Positions 8,986 to 19,108 of a stretch of DNA of 42,116 nt are shown piece by piece. The DNA is from Okeania sp. SIO3B5 (GTDB taxonomy: Bacteria; Cyanobacteriota; Cyanobacteriia; Cyanobacteriales; Microcoleaceae). The notes below the pieces were generated by a model, which saw nothing but the letters and a program-made list of their open reading frames with translations, searched no databases and was not told the DNA's origin. Location of the stretch: assembly GCF_010692555.1 (NCBI RefSeq), contig NZ_JAAHHG010000012.1, positions 23,696 to 65,811 of the forward strand, written 5' to 3'. A program made the position numbers and the translations under genes. Every line of letters starts with the position of its first letter. The stretch's first letter is position 1.

Positions 8986-9348
8986 TTAAGAACTATGATT
9001 TTTTTCAGTAACTTTGTCCTTAATCTCTTTAGCTGTTTGTGCCAGTACAAGAGACCTTTGACCCATACTTACAGGTAGTCTAGGTATATCTGCCAAAGAA
9101 GCACGAGATAAATCCAACAAAAGTTGACGGACTTTCCCTACCCATTCTAACGAATCTGGAGGAATAACTTGACCATCAGCTTTTTCTTGAATAATTTTTG
9201 CTTTCTGTGCTAGTGGTAGAGCTCTTTCTGCAAGTTCTTCTGGTAGTTTAGGCTTATCCGACAAGGAACTACGGACAATCTCAAACAATAATTGATGAAC
9301 CTGATCTATCCACTCAGTATCTGAGTAGTGGGAATTAAAATTAGTCAT
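8986..9348 (-). CDS. Small protein of two tandem helical repeats
   Basis: 120 residues with an internal duplication. Residues about 12-57 (EWIDQVHQLLFEIVRSSL...) and 69-114 (EWVGKVRQLLLDLSRASL...) align along their whole length, sharing EW, QLL, SL, P.LP and LAQ.AK positions. It is predicted helical and soluble, with no signal peptide. It lies 63 nt after the adenylate cyclase on the same strand, which suggests an accessory role, but that is positional inference only. Family not recognised. Confidence 0.65.
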   Translation of the reverse strand: MTNFNSHYSDTEWIDQVHQLLFEIVRSSLSDKPKLPEELAERALPLAQKAKIIQEKADGQVIPPDSLEWVGKVRQLLLDLSRASLADIPRLPVSMGQRSLVLAQTAKEIKDKVTEKNHSS

Positions 9349-9411
9349 AACTAGGGCTAGTTTGTTTCAAAATGAGAGCTAAAATTCTATTTTTATTTAG
9401 ATAGAAATTGT

Positions 9412-12156
9412 TTACTTTTCAGTTAAATTCCAGACTCCATCCCAATTTTTTGGAGGAAGCTCGGTCTGGAATAGCTGACAACGACCAAGGTGCATCTTAG
9501 CCGCTTTGTTATTTGGATCGATTTTGATGACTTCTTTAAATTCAGCTGCAGCCATTGCAAAAGCTTCTTTTATAGAGAGGTCTGTTAAATTTTTTTCTTT
9601 AGATGGTCTTGAGTAATACTCTCGTCCTTGATGATAATGTTCAACTATAAGGTGTTGTTGCTCCGTTAACTCTTGCTTCAGCTCGCCTTCCTTAAAGCCT
9701 AACAATTCGTATATTCTCACGGGTTTACTTTTTCCCTTCACCGTAATTAGGTCTAGTTCCCGAACCCAAAGCATATCTTTATAAGGTTGATAAGTATTAT
9801 CACTGATGACCAGGTCTGTACCATACTGTTTGCTTGTACCTTCAAGGCGAGAAGCAAGATTAACCCCATCTCCAATAGAAGTTAGCTCCATACGCTTACT
9901 AGAGCCAATATTACCACTAACTACTTCGTCTGAGTGAATGCCCATACCAATCTTGATGGCCATTTTGTTCTGAGCTACACGTTCTTCATTGAAAATTTTC
10001 AGGCGTTGGCGCATTTCTACAGCACTTTGCATGGCACACAAAGGATGATTTTCTAGAGGAGCAGGGGAACCAAATACTGCCATCAGGGCATCTCCTATAT
10101 ATTTGTCAAGAGTACCTTTGTATTTGAATACAGCATCTACCATCTCTTCAAAATACTCGTTGAGCATAGTAACAACCTCTTCAGCTTCCATACCTTCTGT
10201 CAAAGTAGTGTAGCTACGAATATCACTGAAAAGCACAGAAACCTGTTGACGTTTTCCTCCTAAACCAGTATCACCAGTTGCTAATAATTGTTCTGCAACT
10301 TCTGGTGTCATGTAGCGATACATCAAGTTTTTCACTTGTTTTTCTCCAGTAATGTCCTCCATCACTACTAAAACGCCATTAACTTTCTCAAGGTCGCAAA
10401 CATCAATCATAGAGTTAATTGACAAATTAATACTTTGAGGAGGCAAATTTCCCAGGGGTAACAAAGTTTGATCTGGATAATACTGTTGATACTCTTTGCT
10501 ATAGTTCGGAGAAAGGGCTAAATCTAGCCACTTAGAAAAATCACCTTCCTTGAGGCGTACTAATTCACTTACATATTTACCTGCTAATATCTCTGTGTCA
10601 CTGATGCCTAGTAAATGCCTAGCACTTTCATTTGTAGCAATAACTTTGCCTTTTTGATCTGTAGATATTACCCCGTTTGTGAGACTCCGTAGAATATCCC
10701 TTTGTCTCTGTTGCTCTTGTTTAACTGTATCAAATAATTTAGCATTTTGGAGTGCCACACCTGCTTGGATATTAAAGGCCTTCATAAACTCTAAATCGTT
10801 GCGATTAAAACTGGCTTTCCACTGCTCCGGTGCTTCAGGCCAGTTGGCATGGTCATAGGGTGAATAATCTCCTTGTTTCTTCTTATTAATTAGCTGAGTT
10901 ACACCAATTAATTCATTGTCAGCATTAAAAACAGGCATACACAATAAACTACAGGTACGATAACCTGTTTTTTCATCTGTTTCCTTGGCTGTAACTGAGT
11001 GGGTATCTTTATAAACGTCAAAAGGAATAAGTAGTGGCTCGCCAGATGTGGCCACCATGCCAGCAAAGCCTTTATCTTTAGCAATCCTGATTTCTGTTAG
11101 CTGGCCATTAATGGGGATTTTTGTCCATAGTTGACTTTTCTCGTTATCTATGAGCCACAAGGTACTGCGGTCTGCATTCATCAGTTCCTTGGCCTGCTCC
11201 ATAACTTTTCCTAGAGTATCTTCTAAGTCTAGACTACTTTTGCTGAGGGAGTCTACAGCTTTCATTAGAGCTTCTGCTGCTCTCTGTCTTTGAGTTGCTG
11301 CATAAAATGATTTAGAAGATTCTAGAATTAGACTAATGGAAGGGGCAAATTCACGAAATACTCTTTCATCATCTTCGGTAAACCCATTGACATCTATTTT
11401 GTCTCCTAGTTGTTCATATTTTTCGTGGTCTGGTTTGAACTTGTTTAGGAGTTGGACAACTGCGATTAAATCCCCTGTTTCTTCTTGCAGTAATGGCATT
11501 ACTACCATAGTGTAGGTACGATATCCATTCTGTTTGTCAAATTTCTGTGCTGAAGCGGAACGTGGATCGTCATAGAAATCGTAGGGTATGTTGATTACTT
11601 TTTTATCCTGAGCTGATTCTCCTGCTATTCCTACATTGGCTGGAATTCTTAATTCTAAGAGCTTCCCATCTGCTCCTTTAGCTACTGTTGACCAAAGTTC
11701 ATTTTTTTCTTCATCTAATAACCAAATTGTTGTCCGGTCTGCGTTCAATAATTCTCCTGTTTTGAGAGTAATTGAGCGCAACATTTCGTGTAGAATTGCA
11801 TCAAATCCTTGAGCCTCTAACAAATTGTTGAGCATTCCCAGGGTTTGGTTAACTGTCTTGAGCTTTTCTTCAACATCTTTAACCGCTTCCACAAAGGTTT
11901 CTTTTGTTAGGGGAGCTAGATAGCTTGAGAAACTAGACCCAGGATGAACTAATGCGCTAGTTTCGTTGACTTTTGAGTAGCTTTTGGGGTTATCTCCATT
12001 ACTAAGATTAATTTTTGGATTATTATAAGTATCATTATTATTACCAGAGTAACTATGAGGGTTAGAAACCTCATGGTTAGGACCCTCTATAACTTCCACA
12101 TCCTCTTTTGGGATTGTGTACTCTGTTGCTATTTGATTTGGAGATGCAGATGTCAT
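9412..12156 (-). CDS. Class III adenylate cyclase, GAF-GAF-PAS-cyclase (CyaB-like)
   Basis: 914 residues converting ATP to cAMP. Domains: polar N-terminus (1-80), GAF-A (about 115-280) with NKF at 238-240 and DE at 263-264 as in cyclic-nucleotide-binding GAFs, GAF-B (about 305-478), PAS (about 485-605), cyclase homology domain (636-820), and a helical TPR-like tail (about 865-900). Catalytic residues are present: metal-binding D645 (FSDIR) and D689 (YIGDAL), purine-recognition K685 and T759, and transition-state N766 and R770 (VNLASR). The Lys/Thr pair matches Anabaena CyaB1, supporting ATP specificity. By analogy GAF-bound cAMP may give positive feedback. It converges on the light-regulated diguanylate cyclase. 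Confidence 0.93.
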   Translation of the reverse strand: MTSASPNQIATEYTIPKEDVEVIEGPNHEVSNPHSYSGNNNDTYNNPKINLSNGDNPKSYSKVNETSALVHPGSSFSSYLAPLTKETFVEAVKDVEEKLKTVNQTLGMLNNLLEAQGFDAILHEMLRSITLKTGELLNADRTTIWLLDEEKNELWSTVAKGADGKLLELRIPANVGIAGESAQDKKVINIPYDFYDDPRSASAQKFDKQNGYRTYTMVVMPLLQEETGDLIAVVQLLNKFKPDHEKYEQLGDKIDVNGFTEDDERVFREFAPSISLILESSKSFYAATQRQRAAEALMKAVDSLSKSSLDLEDTLGKVMEQAKELMNADRSTLWLIDNEKSQLWTKIPINGQLTEIRIAKDKGFAGMVATSGEPLLIPFDVYKDTHSVTAKETDEKTGYRTCSLLCMPVFNADNELIGVTQLINKKKQGDYSPYDHANWPEAPEQWKASFNRNDLEFMKAFNIQAGVALQNAKLFDTVKQEQQRQRDILRSLTNGVISTDQKGKVIATNESARHLLGISDTEILAGKYVSELVRLKEGDFSKWLDLALSPNYSKEYQQYYPDQTLLPLGNLPPQSINLSINSMIDVCDLEKVNGVLVVMEDITGEKQVKNLMYRYMTPEVAEQLLATGDTGLGGKRQQVSVLFSDIRSYTTLTEGMEAEEVVTMLNEYFEEMVDAVFKYKGTLDKYIGDALMAVFGSPAPLENHPLCAMQSAVEMRQRLKIFNEERVAQNKMAIKIGMGIHSDEVVSGNIGSSKRMELTSIGDGVNLASRLEGTSKQYGTDLVISDNTYQPYKDMLWVRELDLITVKGKSKPVRIYELLGFKEGELKQELTEQQHLIVEHYHQGREYYSRPSKEKNLTDLSIKEAFAMAAAEFKEVIKIDPNNKAAKMHLGRCQLFQTELPPKNWDGVWNLTEK

Positions 12157-12776
12157 AACGTTTTTATTAAATATTTGGATGCTCTTTCTATTAAGGCTTT
12201 TCAGTAGTTATAGCTCAGTTTGTTAATTAATATTAAGATAGAAGGTGAATAATTTTTTTAATCATCCATACCTGTAGTTTAGTCTAACATAATTAAATTT
12301 TTATTCTTCTCTCAATAAATTTATTATAAATATTTTTTTAGATAATGTTTGCTACAAAAGTTATAGGTATGAGCTTAGGGAGCATCTGTGTCTGGGAATA
12401 TTTTTTTTTCTTTATCCCCCATTAATTGAATGCTTTTTCTTCAATAAGTATATTAGTTTTATAGTAGAGAAAGTTATTTTTTGCCCTTGTTAAATCTTTA
12501 ATTAATAATTGTGAAAAACATCATTAATCAAAGTTTCATATTTATTTGCTACACCTTTGTATAGAAATAGAAGTAAGCAAGCTTTGATCTGTTCAAGTTA
12601 TGCCCTCAAGTTTGATATTCATAATCTAACACAAAAAATCGCTATTGATACTATGGATAGTGTTATATCTAAGTTGATAATTCAACATAATCCACATGAT
12701 TTTTTTGTGCCCTTTGTTAAAGTCAATTATTAATGTTATTTTATATCGTATTTTTAATAGAAGCAATCTTATGGAC
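12157..12776. other. Intergenic, AT-rich
   Basis: About 620 bp between two leftward genes. No credible frame, tRNA or repeat was seen. It presumably carries the adenylate cyclase promoter, though no confident site could be picked. Confidence 0.6.
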
Positions 12777-14537
12777 TTAAGATTCTCCTCTAGAACTAGA
12801 AATAGGTATAGTCAAATTTTGACTACGTTTAGTAGCAGCTTCAGTTAAAAGAGATTCTGCAAAAGCTATAGCCTCTTGAGCTGGCCTACCACTAGCTAGT
12901 TGTGCCAACTCCTCCCGCCGTTGATAATTATTGAGATTTTTAACTCTAACAATAGTCCGTACTTCAGAGTTTTGATTAGGTATTTCCTCAACTACTTGTT
13001 TACTGACATTAAAGTGATTATCAGCCATTGCAGCTACTATCGGTTGATGGGTTACGCAGAGGACTTGATGTTTCCGACTAAGTTGATGTAGTTTTTCTGA
13101 AATAGCTGCTGCTACTCTTCCTGAAACTCCAACATCTATTTCATCAAATACTAAAGTACCAGACCCTTCTATTTGAGAAAAACAAGCTTTCAATGCCAAT
13201 AAAAATCGACTCATTTCCCCACCAGAAGCTATTGAATTTAGAGGTTGTAGTGGTTCACCAGGGTTTGGACTGAAGCAGAATGTAATCTGGTCAGCTCCTG
13301 TAATTGTTGGGTTAGTAGGAGTAATTTGTACCTGAAATTTCACTTTTTCCATAGCGAGAGGTTTTAATTCCTCTACTAAATGTGTCTCTAATTTAGCAGC
13401 CGCACTATGACGTTTTAAGCTAAGTTCGCTACATTTATCTTGTAATTGTTTTTGAGTTTCTAGATATACTTTTTCAAGTGCTTCAACAGACTCTCCACCA
13501 TCTTGTAGTTCTTTGAGTTCTGCTTGTATTTTGTAATAATAATTAATAGCTTCTTCTAGGGTTGGACCATACTTGCGACAAATTTGTTTAAGCTCTTGAA
13601 TTCTTTCTTCAACATCCTGTAATCTTTGGGGATCGGCTTCTAATTCTTCGCCATAGCTACTAATTTGTCGGCTAGCTTCAACAACTTGAGATAAAGCCTC
13701 ATTAATCATTTCTAATATAGGTTGTAATGTGGAGTCGTAGTTTACCATATCGTTTAATATAGTTTCTGCTTCTCCAAGGAGGTCTGCTGCGGCTGAATTA
13801 TCTCCTTCATTTTGATATAAAGCTTGATATATTTGATAGCTTTGATGTTGAAGTTCAACTGCATGACTAAGACGTTGACTTTCTTGTGTTAGTTGTTCTA
13901 ATTCTTGAGGTTCAGTAAGATTAGATTTATCTAGTTCTTGTACTTGGTATTCTAATAAATCTATTCTTTGTAAACGTTCCTGTTCTGACTGACGACGATT
14001 TTCTAATGCTGCTTTGGCTTTTTGAGCTTTTTGGTAGGCAATACTTACTGCTTCTCGGCATTTTAGTAGGGGATGACTACCATATAGATCGAGCCATTCC
14101 CTTTGGAGATTGGGATTTCCTAATTGTAGAGTTTGGCCTTGGGCTGTAATTTCTAATAGGCGATCGCGCAGTTGGTCCATTATTTTGCGATTGACCAGAA
14201 TACCATTGAGACGAGACCTAGTACGGAGAGAAGTTTGGGCATAAGTAATTTCACGACTACAGACCACTAATGTACCATCCACTAAATCTATTTCTTGGTT
14301 TCCTAACCATTTAGCCAGGGATGAGTTTAGCTCAAAGGTTGCTTCTAAGATAGCTCGTTTAGTTCCTGTTCGGATTACACGACGGTCTACTTTACCGCCC
14401 AGAGTTGCATCAAGAGCATCTAGGATAATGGACTTACCAGCACCTGTTTCTCCTGTGAATACATTTAGGCCAGAGCTTAATTCTAGGTCTAGATGGTCTA
14501 TAAGAGCAAAGTTATTAATGCGAAGGGATATAAGCAT
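12777..14537 (-). CDS. recN: DNA repair protein RecN
   Basis: 586 residues, an SMC-like ATPase acting early in double-strand-break repair. The N-terminal half-domain has the RecN start (LISLRINNFALIDHLDLEL) and Walker A GETGAGKS (29-36). A long coiled-coil middle follows (about 150-390). The C-terminal half-domain has a SGGEMSR signature and Walker B TLVFDEIDVG, then CVTHQPIVAAMAD. Length fits the family. A purine-rich heptamer array lies directly upstream of the start (14541-14582). Confidence 0.97.
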   Translation of the reverse strand: MLISLRINNFALIDHLDLELSSGLNVFTGETGAGKSIILDALDATLGGKVDRRVIRTGTKRAILEATFELNSSLAKWLGNQEIDLVDGTLVVCSREITYAQTSLRTRSRLNGILVNRKIMDQLRDRLLEITAQGQTLQLGNPNLQREWLDLYGSHPLLKCREAVSIAYQKAQKAKAALENRRQSEQERLQRIDLLEYQVQELDKSNLTEPQELEQLTQESQRLSHAVELQHQSYQIYQALYQNEGDNSAAADLLGEAETILNDMVNYDSTLQPILEMINEALSQVVEASRQISSYGEELEADPQRLQDVEERIQELKQICRKYGPTLEEAINYYYKIQAELKELQDGGESVEALEKVYLETQKQLQDKCSELSLKRHSAAAKLETHLVEELKPLAMEKVKFQVQITPTNPTITGADQITFCFSPNPGEPLQPLNSIASGGEMSRFLLALKACFSQIEGSGTLVFDEIDVGVSGRVAAAISEKLHQLSRKHQVLCVTHQPIVAAMADNHFNVSKQVVEEIPNQNSEVRTIVRVKNLNNYQRREELAQLASGRPAQEAIAFAESLLTEAATKRSQNLTIPISSSRGES

Positions 14538-14540
14538 TTA

Positions 14541-14582
14541 TTCAAGGAAGAAGGAAGAAGAAAGAAGGAAGAAGGAAGAAGT
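14541..14582. repeat. Heptamer tandem array (GGAAGAA) upstream of recN
   Basis: Imperfect 7-nt GGAAGAA/GAAAGAA units cover the 5' leader of recN, ending 4 nt before its start codon on the minus strand. No separate ribosome binding site is visible, so the array (TTCTTCC on the coding strand) occupies that position. Confidence 0.7.
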
Positions 14583-14660
14583 GAAGATTAAATGTTTGCA
14601 CTTTACTTTTATCCTGTTTCGGTCAAAAATAATTTTTGAGTTTATGGCTTGAATCTCTGA

Positions 14661-14706
14661 GTGACATACTCCCAGACTGATTCTTGTAATCAGTGTAGGC
14701 TTCTGA
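14661..14706 (-). mobile_element. Right end of the tnpB element (IS200/IS605-type)
   Basis: On the minus strand the segment reads AGAAGCC, an ACTGATTACAAGAATCAGT hairpin, then GGGAGTATGTCAC. This is the right-end layout of tnpB-carrying elements and lies about 60-110 nt downstream of tnpB, where the omega-RNA guide scaffold is expected (roughly 14661-14790). No tnpA is present, so this is a tnpB-only element. Confidence 0.6.
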
Positions 14707-14768
14707 GCGACTCTACTATGTAGACATTAACTGAGCTAGCACGGGATGCCCCTCCGCTCCAATTGATT

Positions 14769-15980
14769 TTAGAACAGGCTCAATTGTGCGCCTCGATCTT
14801 CTTCAAACTCTGCTGCTAGTATCAAATCTTTTACTAACACCTCAGCTCGATTTTTAATATTAATTGCAGCATTCAAATCACGTCCAATTGATAAATTGCA
14901 TTTAGAACAATTATGCTGTCTTTGACCCAAAAGTTTCTTGACTTTATGACCACATCTAGAACATTCTGTACTTGTACCATGAGGTTTAACTTCAGCTACT
15001 AACTGACCAGCTCTTTCAGCCTTGCTAGTTAATATTGTCTTGAAATTACCCCATCCAGCATCATGTACAGATTTAGCTAATCTAGACTTAATCATACCTT
15101 TAATATTCAACTTTTCTACTGCAATAATGTCATATTTAGATAACAATTGATTAGCAGTTTTATGATGGAAATCTTTGCGAGTATCAGCTACTTTATTGTG
15201 TTTTTTAGCTAGTTGTTTTATAGCTTTGAGTCTACCTTTAGAACCTTTCTTTCTCCTAGATACTTTCCTCTGTGCTGATTTCAGTTTATATTCAGCTTTT
15301 CTCAAATATTTAGGAGCTGGAACAGACTCATCATCCGAAGTTACGAAAAAATCAATTAAACCTACATCAATACCAACTATATTTCCACGTTTTATATCTG
15401 GTTTGATTGTTGGTACTGATTTATCTTCTACACTCAAAGTCACAAAATAACCACTAGCTTTTTGAGTAATTGATACTGTTTTGATCGTAAATCCATCTGG
15501 AATAGGTCTATGAACAATTACCTTAACATCACCTATTTTTGATAGGTTAACTTTATTATTAACAAAATGATATTGTTTAAACTGAGCATAAGTGAATGTT
15601 TTATATTGATTTTTTCCTTTGAATCTAGGTTTACCTAATCGTTTACCTTTTGAATCTCCTTTAATCCATCTATCAAAAGCTAATTCAACTCTTTTTGGCA
15701 CTTCTTGCAATACTTGAGAATGTATTTCTTTGTACCACGGTCTATCTATTTTTAGTTGTACAAGGGATTGTTTTTGATTATAGTAAGTTGGTCGGTTTTT
15801 TAATTCAGGAAGATGACAAATTAAAGGACAAGCATTGATTGAGCAACGATTTTGTTCCCACCAATTAAATCTTTGTGCCAACATATAGTTATATTGCCAC
15901 CTTAACATTTCCAGAATCTTATCTATTTTGTCTGATTGTTCTTTTGTCGGGCGTAATTTGTATTGATAAGCTAGTCTCAT
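14769..15980 (-). CDS. tnpB: RNA-guided endonuclease TnpB (IS200/IS605 OrfB), intact
   Basis: 403 residues. The N-terminal helix-turn-helix-like region (LRPTKEQSDKIDKIL) leads to a RuvC-like nuclease with D205 (GIDVGL), E289 (AVEKLNI) and D368 (GRDLNAA). A zinc finger is built by C340/C343 and C358/C361. All catalytic and metal residues are present, so the nuclease should be active with its omega-RNA. The family is known to cut element-free target sites and favour retention. The ATG is preceded by a TATTATAAT-containing stretch (about 16035) that may be its promoter. Confidence 0.95.
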   Translation of the reverse strand: MRLAYQYKLRPTKEQSDKIDKILEMLRWQYNYMLAQRFNWWEQNRCSINACPLICHLPELKNRPTYYNQKQSLVQLKIDRPWYKEIHSQVLQEVPKRVELAFDRWIKGDSKGKRLGKPRFKGKNQYKTFTYAQFKQYHFVNNKVNLSKIGDVKVIVHRPIPDGFTIKTVSITQKASGYFVTLSVEDKSVPTIKPDIKRGNIVGIDVGLIDFFVTSDDESVPAPKYLRKAEYKLKSAQRKVSRRKKGSKGRLKAIKQLAKKHNKVADTRKDFHHKTANQLLSKYDIIAVEKLNIKGMIKSRLAKSVHDAGWGNFKTILTSKAERAGQLVAEVKPHGTSTECSRCGHKVKKLLGQRQHNCSKCNLSIGRDLNAAINIKNRAEVLVKDLILAAEFEEDRGAQLSLF

Positions 15981-16916
15981 TTTTCGACCCTAAAAACCTA
16001 CAAATTTACAGCGTAGCGTTCCCTATTGACCATGTATCTATTATAATAGTTTGCGTACACATTGGTCGCCTACATGATGAAAGTACCATAATATTTTCGG
16101 ATAAGTAAAGAAAGATTAGATAAACTGAGATTATATGCAATCCAAAAGCAAAAAACGATGACTCAGGTAAGGGCGTGATTTCATAGATGATTTACCTGAA
16201 GACATTGAAGATCGACGAAATATAATTGATAGATATAGTAGAAAAATAACGCATTCATACTACACTGACTCTCGCGTTTTCAGTGTGGGATTTCTTTTAT
16301 CTCAAGTTAATCACAAAGATACCAAATGAGTTCTATAAATATCCTAAATAGTAAAATAGTAAAGGTATATAAAGGAAAGTTTTGCTAAATTTTAGATGGA
16401 TATTCTCAGATTAACATTTTTTTCACAACCTATTTAAGGTTACTATAACAGTCCTAAATTATTTGTAAAAAATTTCAAATATAGACCGAAATATTTAAGT
16501 TCAATAATTCCTATAGGATATCGTATTATCGATGCTGTATTTGTGGCAAAATTACAATTACAGAAGACAGAATAGAAAGCAGATAAATAGCGGGAATTTG
16601 TTAACTATTTTTACTTTTTATCTTGAGGTGTAAGCAATGATTTATCGGCAATTAGCTGATGATTAAATGAAGTCGGAATCAAGATTTAGTGACTAATAAA
16701 GGATTAAAGGTATGAATAAAAGCGCATCAAACTAGATTTTCTCTACCTGGTAATTTATACATTTTTTGAGTAAAATTTGTATGAACTAATGTTCCAAATT
16801 AGTCTAGAATTTTTATTGCTAACTACTAATGGCTGATAGCTAAATGCTTACTCCTACATAGATGATTTTTTGTCTATAATTTTAATAGATAAGTAAATTA
16901 GGTTAGAGGTAATGTT
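15981..16916. other. Intergenic with a possible gene remnant
   Basis: After the tnpB left end, positions 16187-16327 hold an open stretch without a start codon (reading DDLPEDIEDRRNIID...) that ends in TGA. It may be a decayed gene, but I recognise no family. The remainder is AT-rich leader of the 445-residue membrane protein. Confidence 0.4.
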
Positions 16917-18254
16917 ATGACTCCAAATCCTGTAATAATGACAGCCGTAGAGAATTTGGACTACCGTGTTACTGTGGGAGATGTGGCGGCTAAAGCTGGA
17001 TTAGATGTGAAAGTGGCAGAACAAGGATTATTAGCTTTAGCTACAGATGCTGGTGGTCATTTACAAGTATCAGAAGCAGGGGAAATTGCTTATTTATTTC
17101 CTAAGAATTTTAGAGGTATTTTAAGGAATAAATTCTGGCGGTTAAGATGGCGAGAATGGTGGGAGAAAGTTTGGCGAGTATTGTTTTATTTAATCCGAAT
17201 TTCTTTTGGTATTTTGTTGATACTTTCTCTTGTAATTATACTTGTAGCTATTGCGATTATTGTGATTTCTCTGAATTCTAGTGGTGATAGAAATGACTCA
17301 GGTGGTAGGAGTAATAATTCTGGTGGCGGGATGATTTTTTTCCCTGGGTTTTGGTTTAATCCTAATTGGTTTTTGTGGTTTGATTGGGGTTATTATGATC
17401 GCCCCTACAGATATCAACGTCAAAGACAAAAATATAATTCTCAAGGTCAAAAAAATGGGATGAATTTTTTTGAAGCTGTGTTTTCTTTTTTGTTTGGAGA
17501 TGGTAACCCAAATTATAATCTAGATGAGCGACGTTGGCAGGCGATCGCTACTGTGATTAAAAATAATCAAGGGGCGGTAGTTGCCGAACAAATTGCTCCT
17601 TATTTAGATGATTTGGGTAAAGGATATGCTTTGGAATATGAAGAGTATGTTTTACCAGTATTAACTCGTTTTAATGGTCGTCCAGAAGTTAGCCCTGAAG
17701 GTCAAATTGTCTATCATTTTCCTGAGTTACAAACAACGGTAAAAGAGTGGAATTCTCAACCTGTTTCTGCATTTTTAAAGGAAAAACTTTGGCGCTTTAG
17801 TGAAGCAAATTCCGGTCAAATAATGTTAGCAACTGGGTTGGGTGCTGTGAATTTTGTTGGTGCTTTAGTTTTGGGTTCTTTGCTAGAAGATGGTACGGTG
17901 GCAGCTCAGATAGGAGGATTTATTTCTTTTGTTGAAGTTATTTATCCTCTTTTACTGGTTTATGGTGTTGGTTTTTTAGTTTTACCTTTAATTCGTTATT
18001 TTTGGGTACAATGGCGTAATGGTAAAGTAGAGACAAGGAATCAACAAAGGCAAAAAAGAGTTATTACTTTGAATCAAGCAGATCGTCAGTTAAAACAGAA
18101 AATTGAATATGCTAAAAAATTTGCTAGTGAAACTATTATTGGTCGTGAAAGTTTAGCATATACAACTGAAAAGAGTATTCTAGAGCAGGAAGCTGAACAA
18201 GCAGATAAAATTGATGGTGAATGGCAAAAAAGATTGAATCAATCAGATGGTTAA
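16917..18254 (+). CDS. Conserved membrane protein with two winged-helix-like modules
   Basis: 445 residues. An N-terminal module (about 8-62: TAVENLDYRVTVGDVAAKAG...VSEAGEIAYLFP) and a second related module (about 203-270: IATVIKNNQGAVVAEQIAPY...VSPEGQIVYHFP) each look like a small winged helix followed by a V-S-x-x-G-x-I-x-Y-x-F-P strand. TM1 is at about 95-118, a Gly/Ser/aromatic-rich stretch at 121-175, and TM2/TM3 at about 302-323 and 337-360. The C-terminus is charged. Cyanobacteria and plastids share proteins of this layout, but I do not know a proven function. AGAGG lies 8 nt upstream of the ATG. Confidence 0.75.
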   Translation: MTPNPVIMTAVENLDYRVTVGDVAAKAGLDVKVAEQGLLALATDAGGHLQVSEAGEIAYLFPKNFRGILRNKFWRLRWREWWEKVWRVLFYLIRISFGILLILSLVIILVAIAIIVISLNSSGDRNDSGGRSNNSGGGMIFFPGFWFNPNWFLWFDWGYYDRPYRYQRQRQKYNSQGQKNGMNFFEAVFSFLFGDGNPNYNLDERRWQAIATVIKNNQGAVVAEQIAPYLDDLGKGYALEYEEYVLPVLTRFNGRPEVSPEGQIVYHFPELQTTVKEWNSQPVSAFLKEKLWRFSEANSGQIMLATGLGAVNFVGALVLGSLLEDGTVAAQIGGFISFVEVIYPLLLVYGVGFLVLPLIRYFWVQWRNGKVETRNQQRQKRVITLNQADRQLKQKIEYAKKFASETIIGRESLAYTTEKSILEQEAEQADKIDGEWQKRLNQSDG

Positions 18255-18289
18255 GATATTAACTGAAGTGCTTAAATATCGATAATTTA

Positions 18290-18514
18290 TTATGTAATTT
18301 TAGGGCGTTTAAATATGAAGTAATTATTATCATTTTTTGAGTCATGGCGAATAGCTACTAATTCCCATCCTTCATTGCCTAAGTAATTAACTAACTCGTG
18401 TAATTCTCTGTCTTTCCAGTCTCGCCATTCTTGACCGTTGATATATATGCTAATCAGTTTATCTCCAAAAGGATAAGGACTAGCATCTACTAATATATAT
18501 TCCCATTTTTGCAT
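18290..18514 (-). CDS. DUF4177-like small protein
   Basis: 74 residues. It starts MQKWEYILVD and contains ELHELVNYLGNEGWELVAI, the KWEY...LN..G..GWELV pattern typical of DUF4177. It is soluble and of unknown function. It converges on the membrane protein gene with a 35-nt gap. Confidence 0.75.
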   Translation of the reverse strand: MQKWEYILVDASPYPFGDKLISIYINGQEWRDWKDRELHELVNYLGNEGWELVAIRHDSKNDNNYFIFKRPKIT

Positions 18515-18714
18515 TTGTTATCTAAAAATATAAAGTATAGAACCATTTTTTTTCTGCGAGAACTTTCTAGAGGTTTGAAGGCAGAATTAACATTATAAAT
18601 CAGGTTTACTGATGTTTCTTATGAAAAGAAGGTACATGGAAATAGGTGAAAATTATCATCTCTTTTTTTCTACACAACTTAGTATTATTTTAGATATTCC
18701 TATAGATGTCATTT

Positions 18715-18768
18715 CAGTTATCAGTTATCAGTTATCAGTTATCAGTTATCAGTTATCAGTTATCAGTT
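18715..18768. repeat. Heptamer tandem array (CAGTTAT x7)
   Basis: Seven perfect CAGTTAT units plus a partial one. Copies are identical, suggesting recent slippage expansion. Confidence 0.95.
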
Positions 18769-19108
18769 CCTCTGGCTGTTTGCGCAGCATTCCGTAGGAA
18801 AGCCAGAGGCTTGAAATACTGAAATTTATTTTTTTTGATCCCCTTGAAAGGGGAGGCTTGAGACCTTATTTTTTAGTCAGGATGTTAGTCACTATATCCA
18901 TTTAATTATCAAGAACTCGAAAAATAGAATAAGGTAAAAAGGTTGAAATTTACCCTCATATTCACCATCTCTCCATCTCTCTTAATTTACAGTAAATTAA
19001 ACCAGGTGTGGGGTACACCCATCGCGGGCAAGATGCCCGCACTGGGAACGTCTAATTATTAATATCTGTACTTTATATATCACTGAATCTGCTGTAAGTA
19101 CATAAATA

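Noticed and set aside
18715-18768. CAGTTAT array as CRISPR or replication iterons
   Set aside because: Units are contiguous 7-mers without spacers, one of many heptamer arrays of different sequence; no rep gene is nearby.
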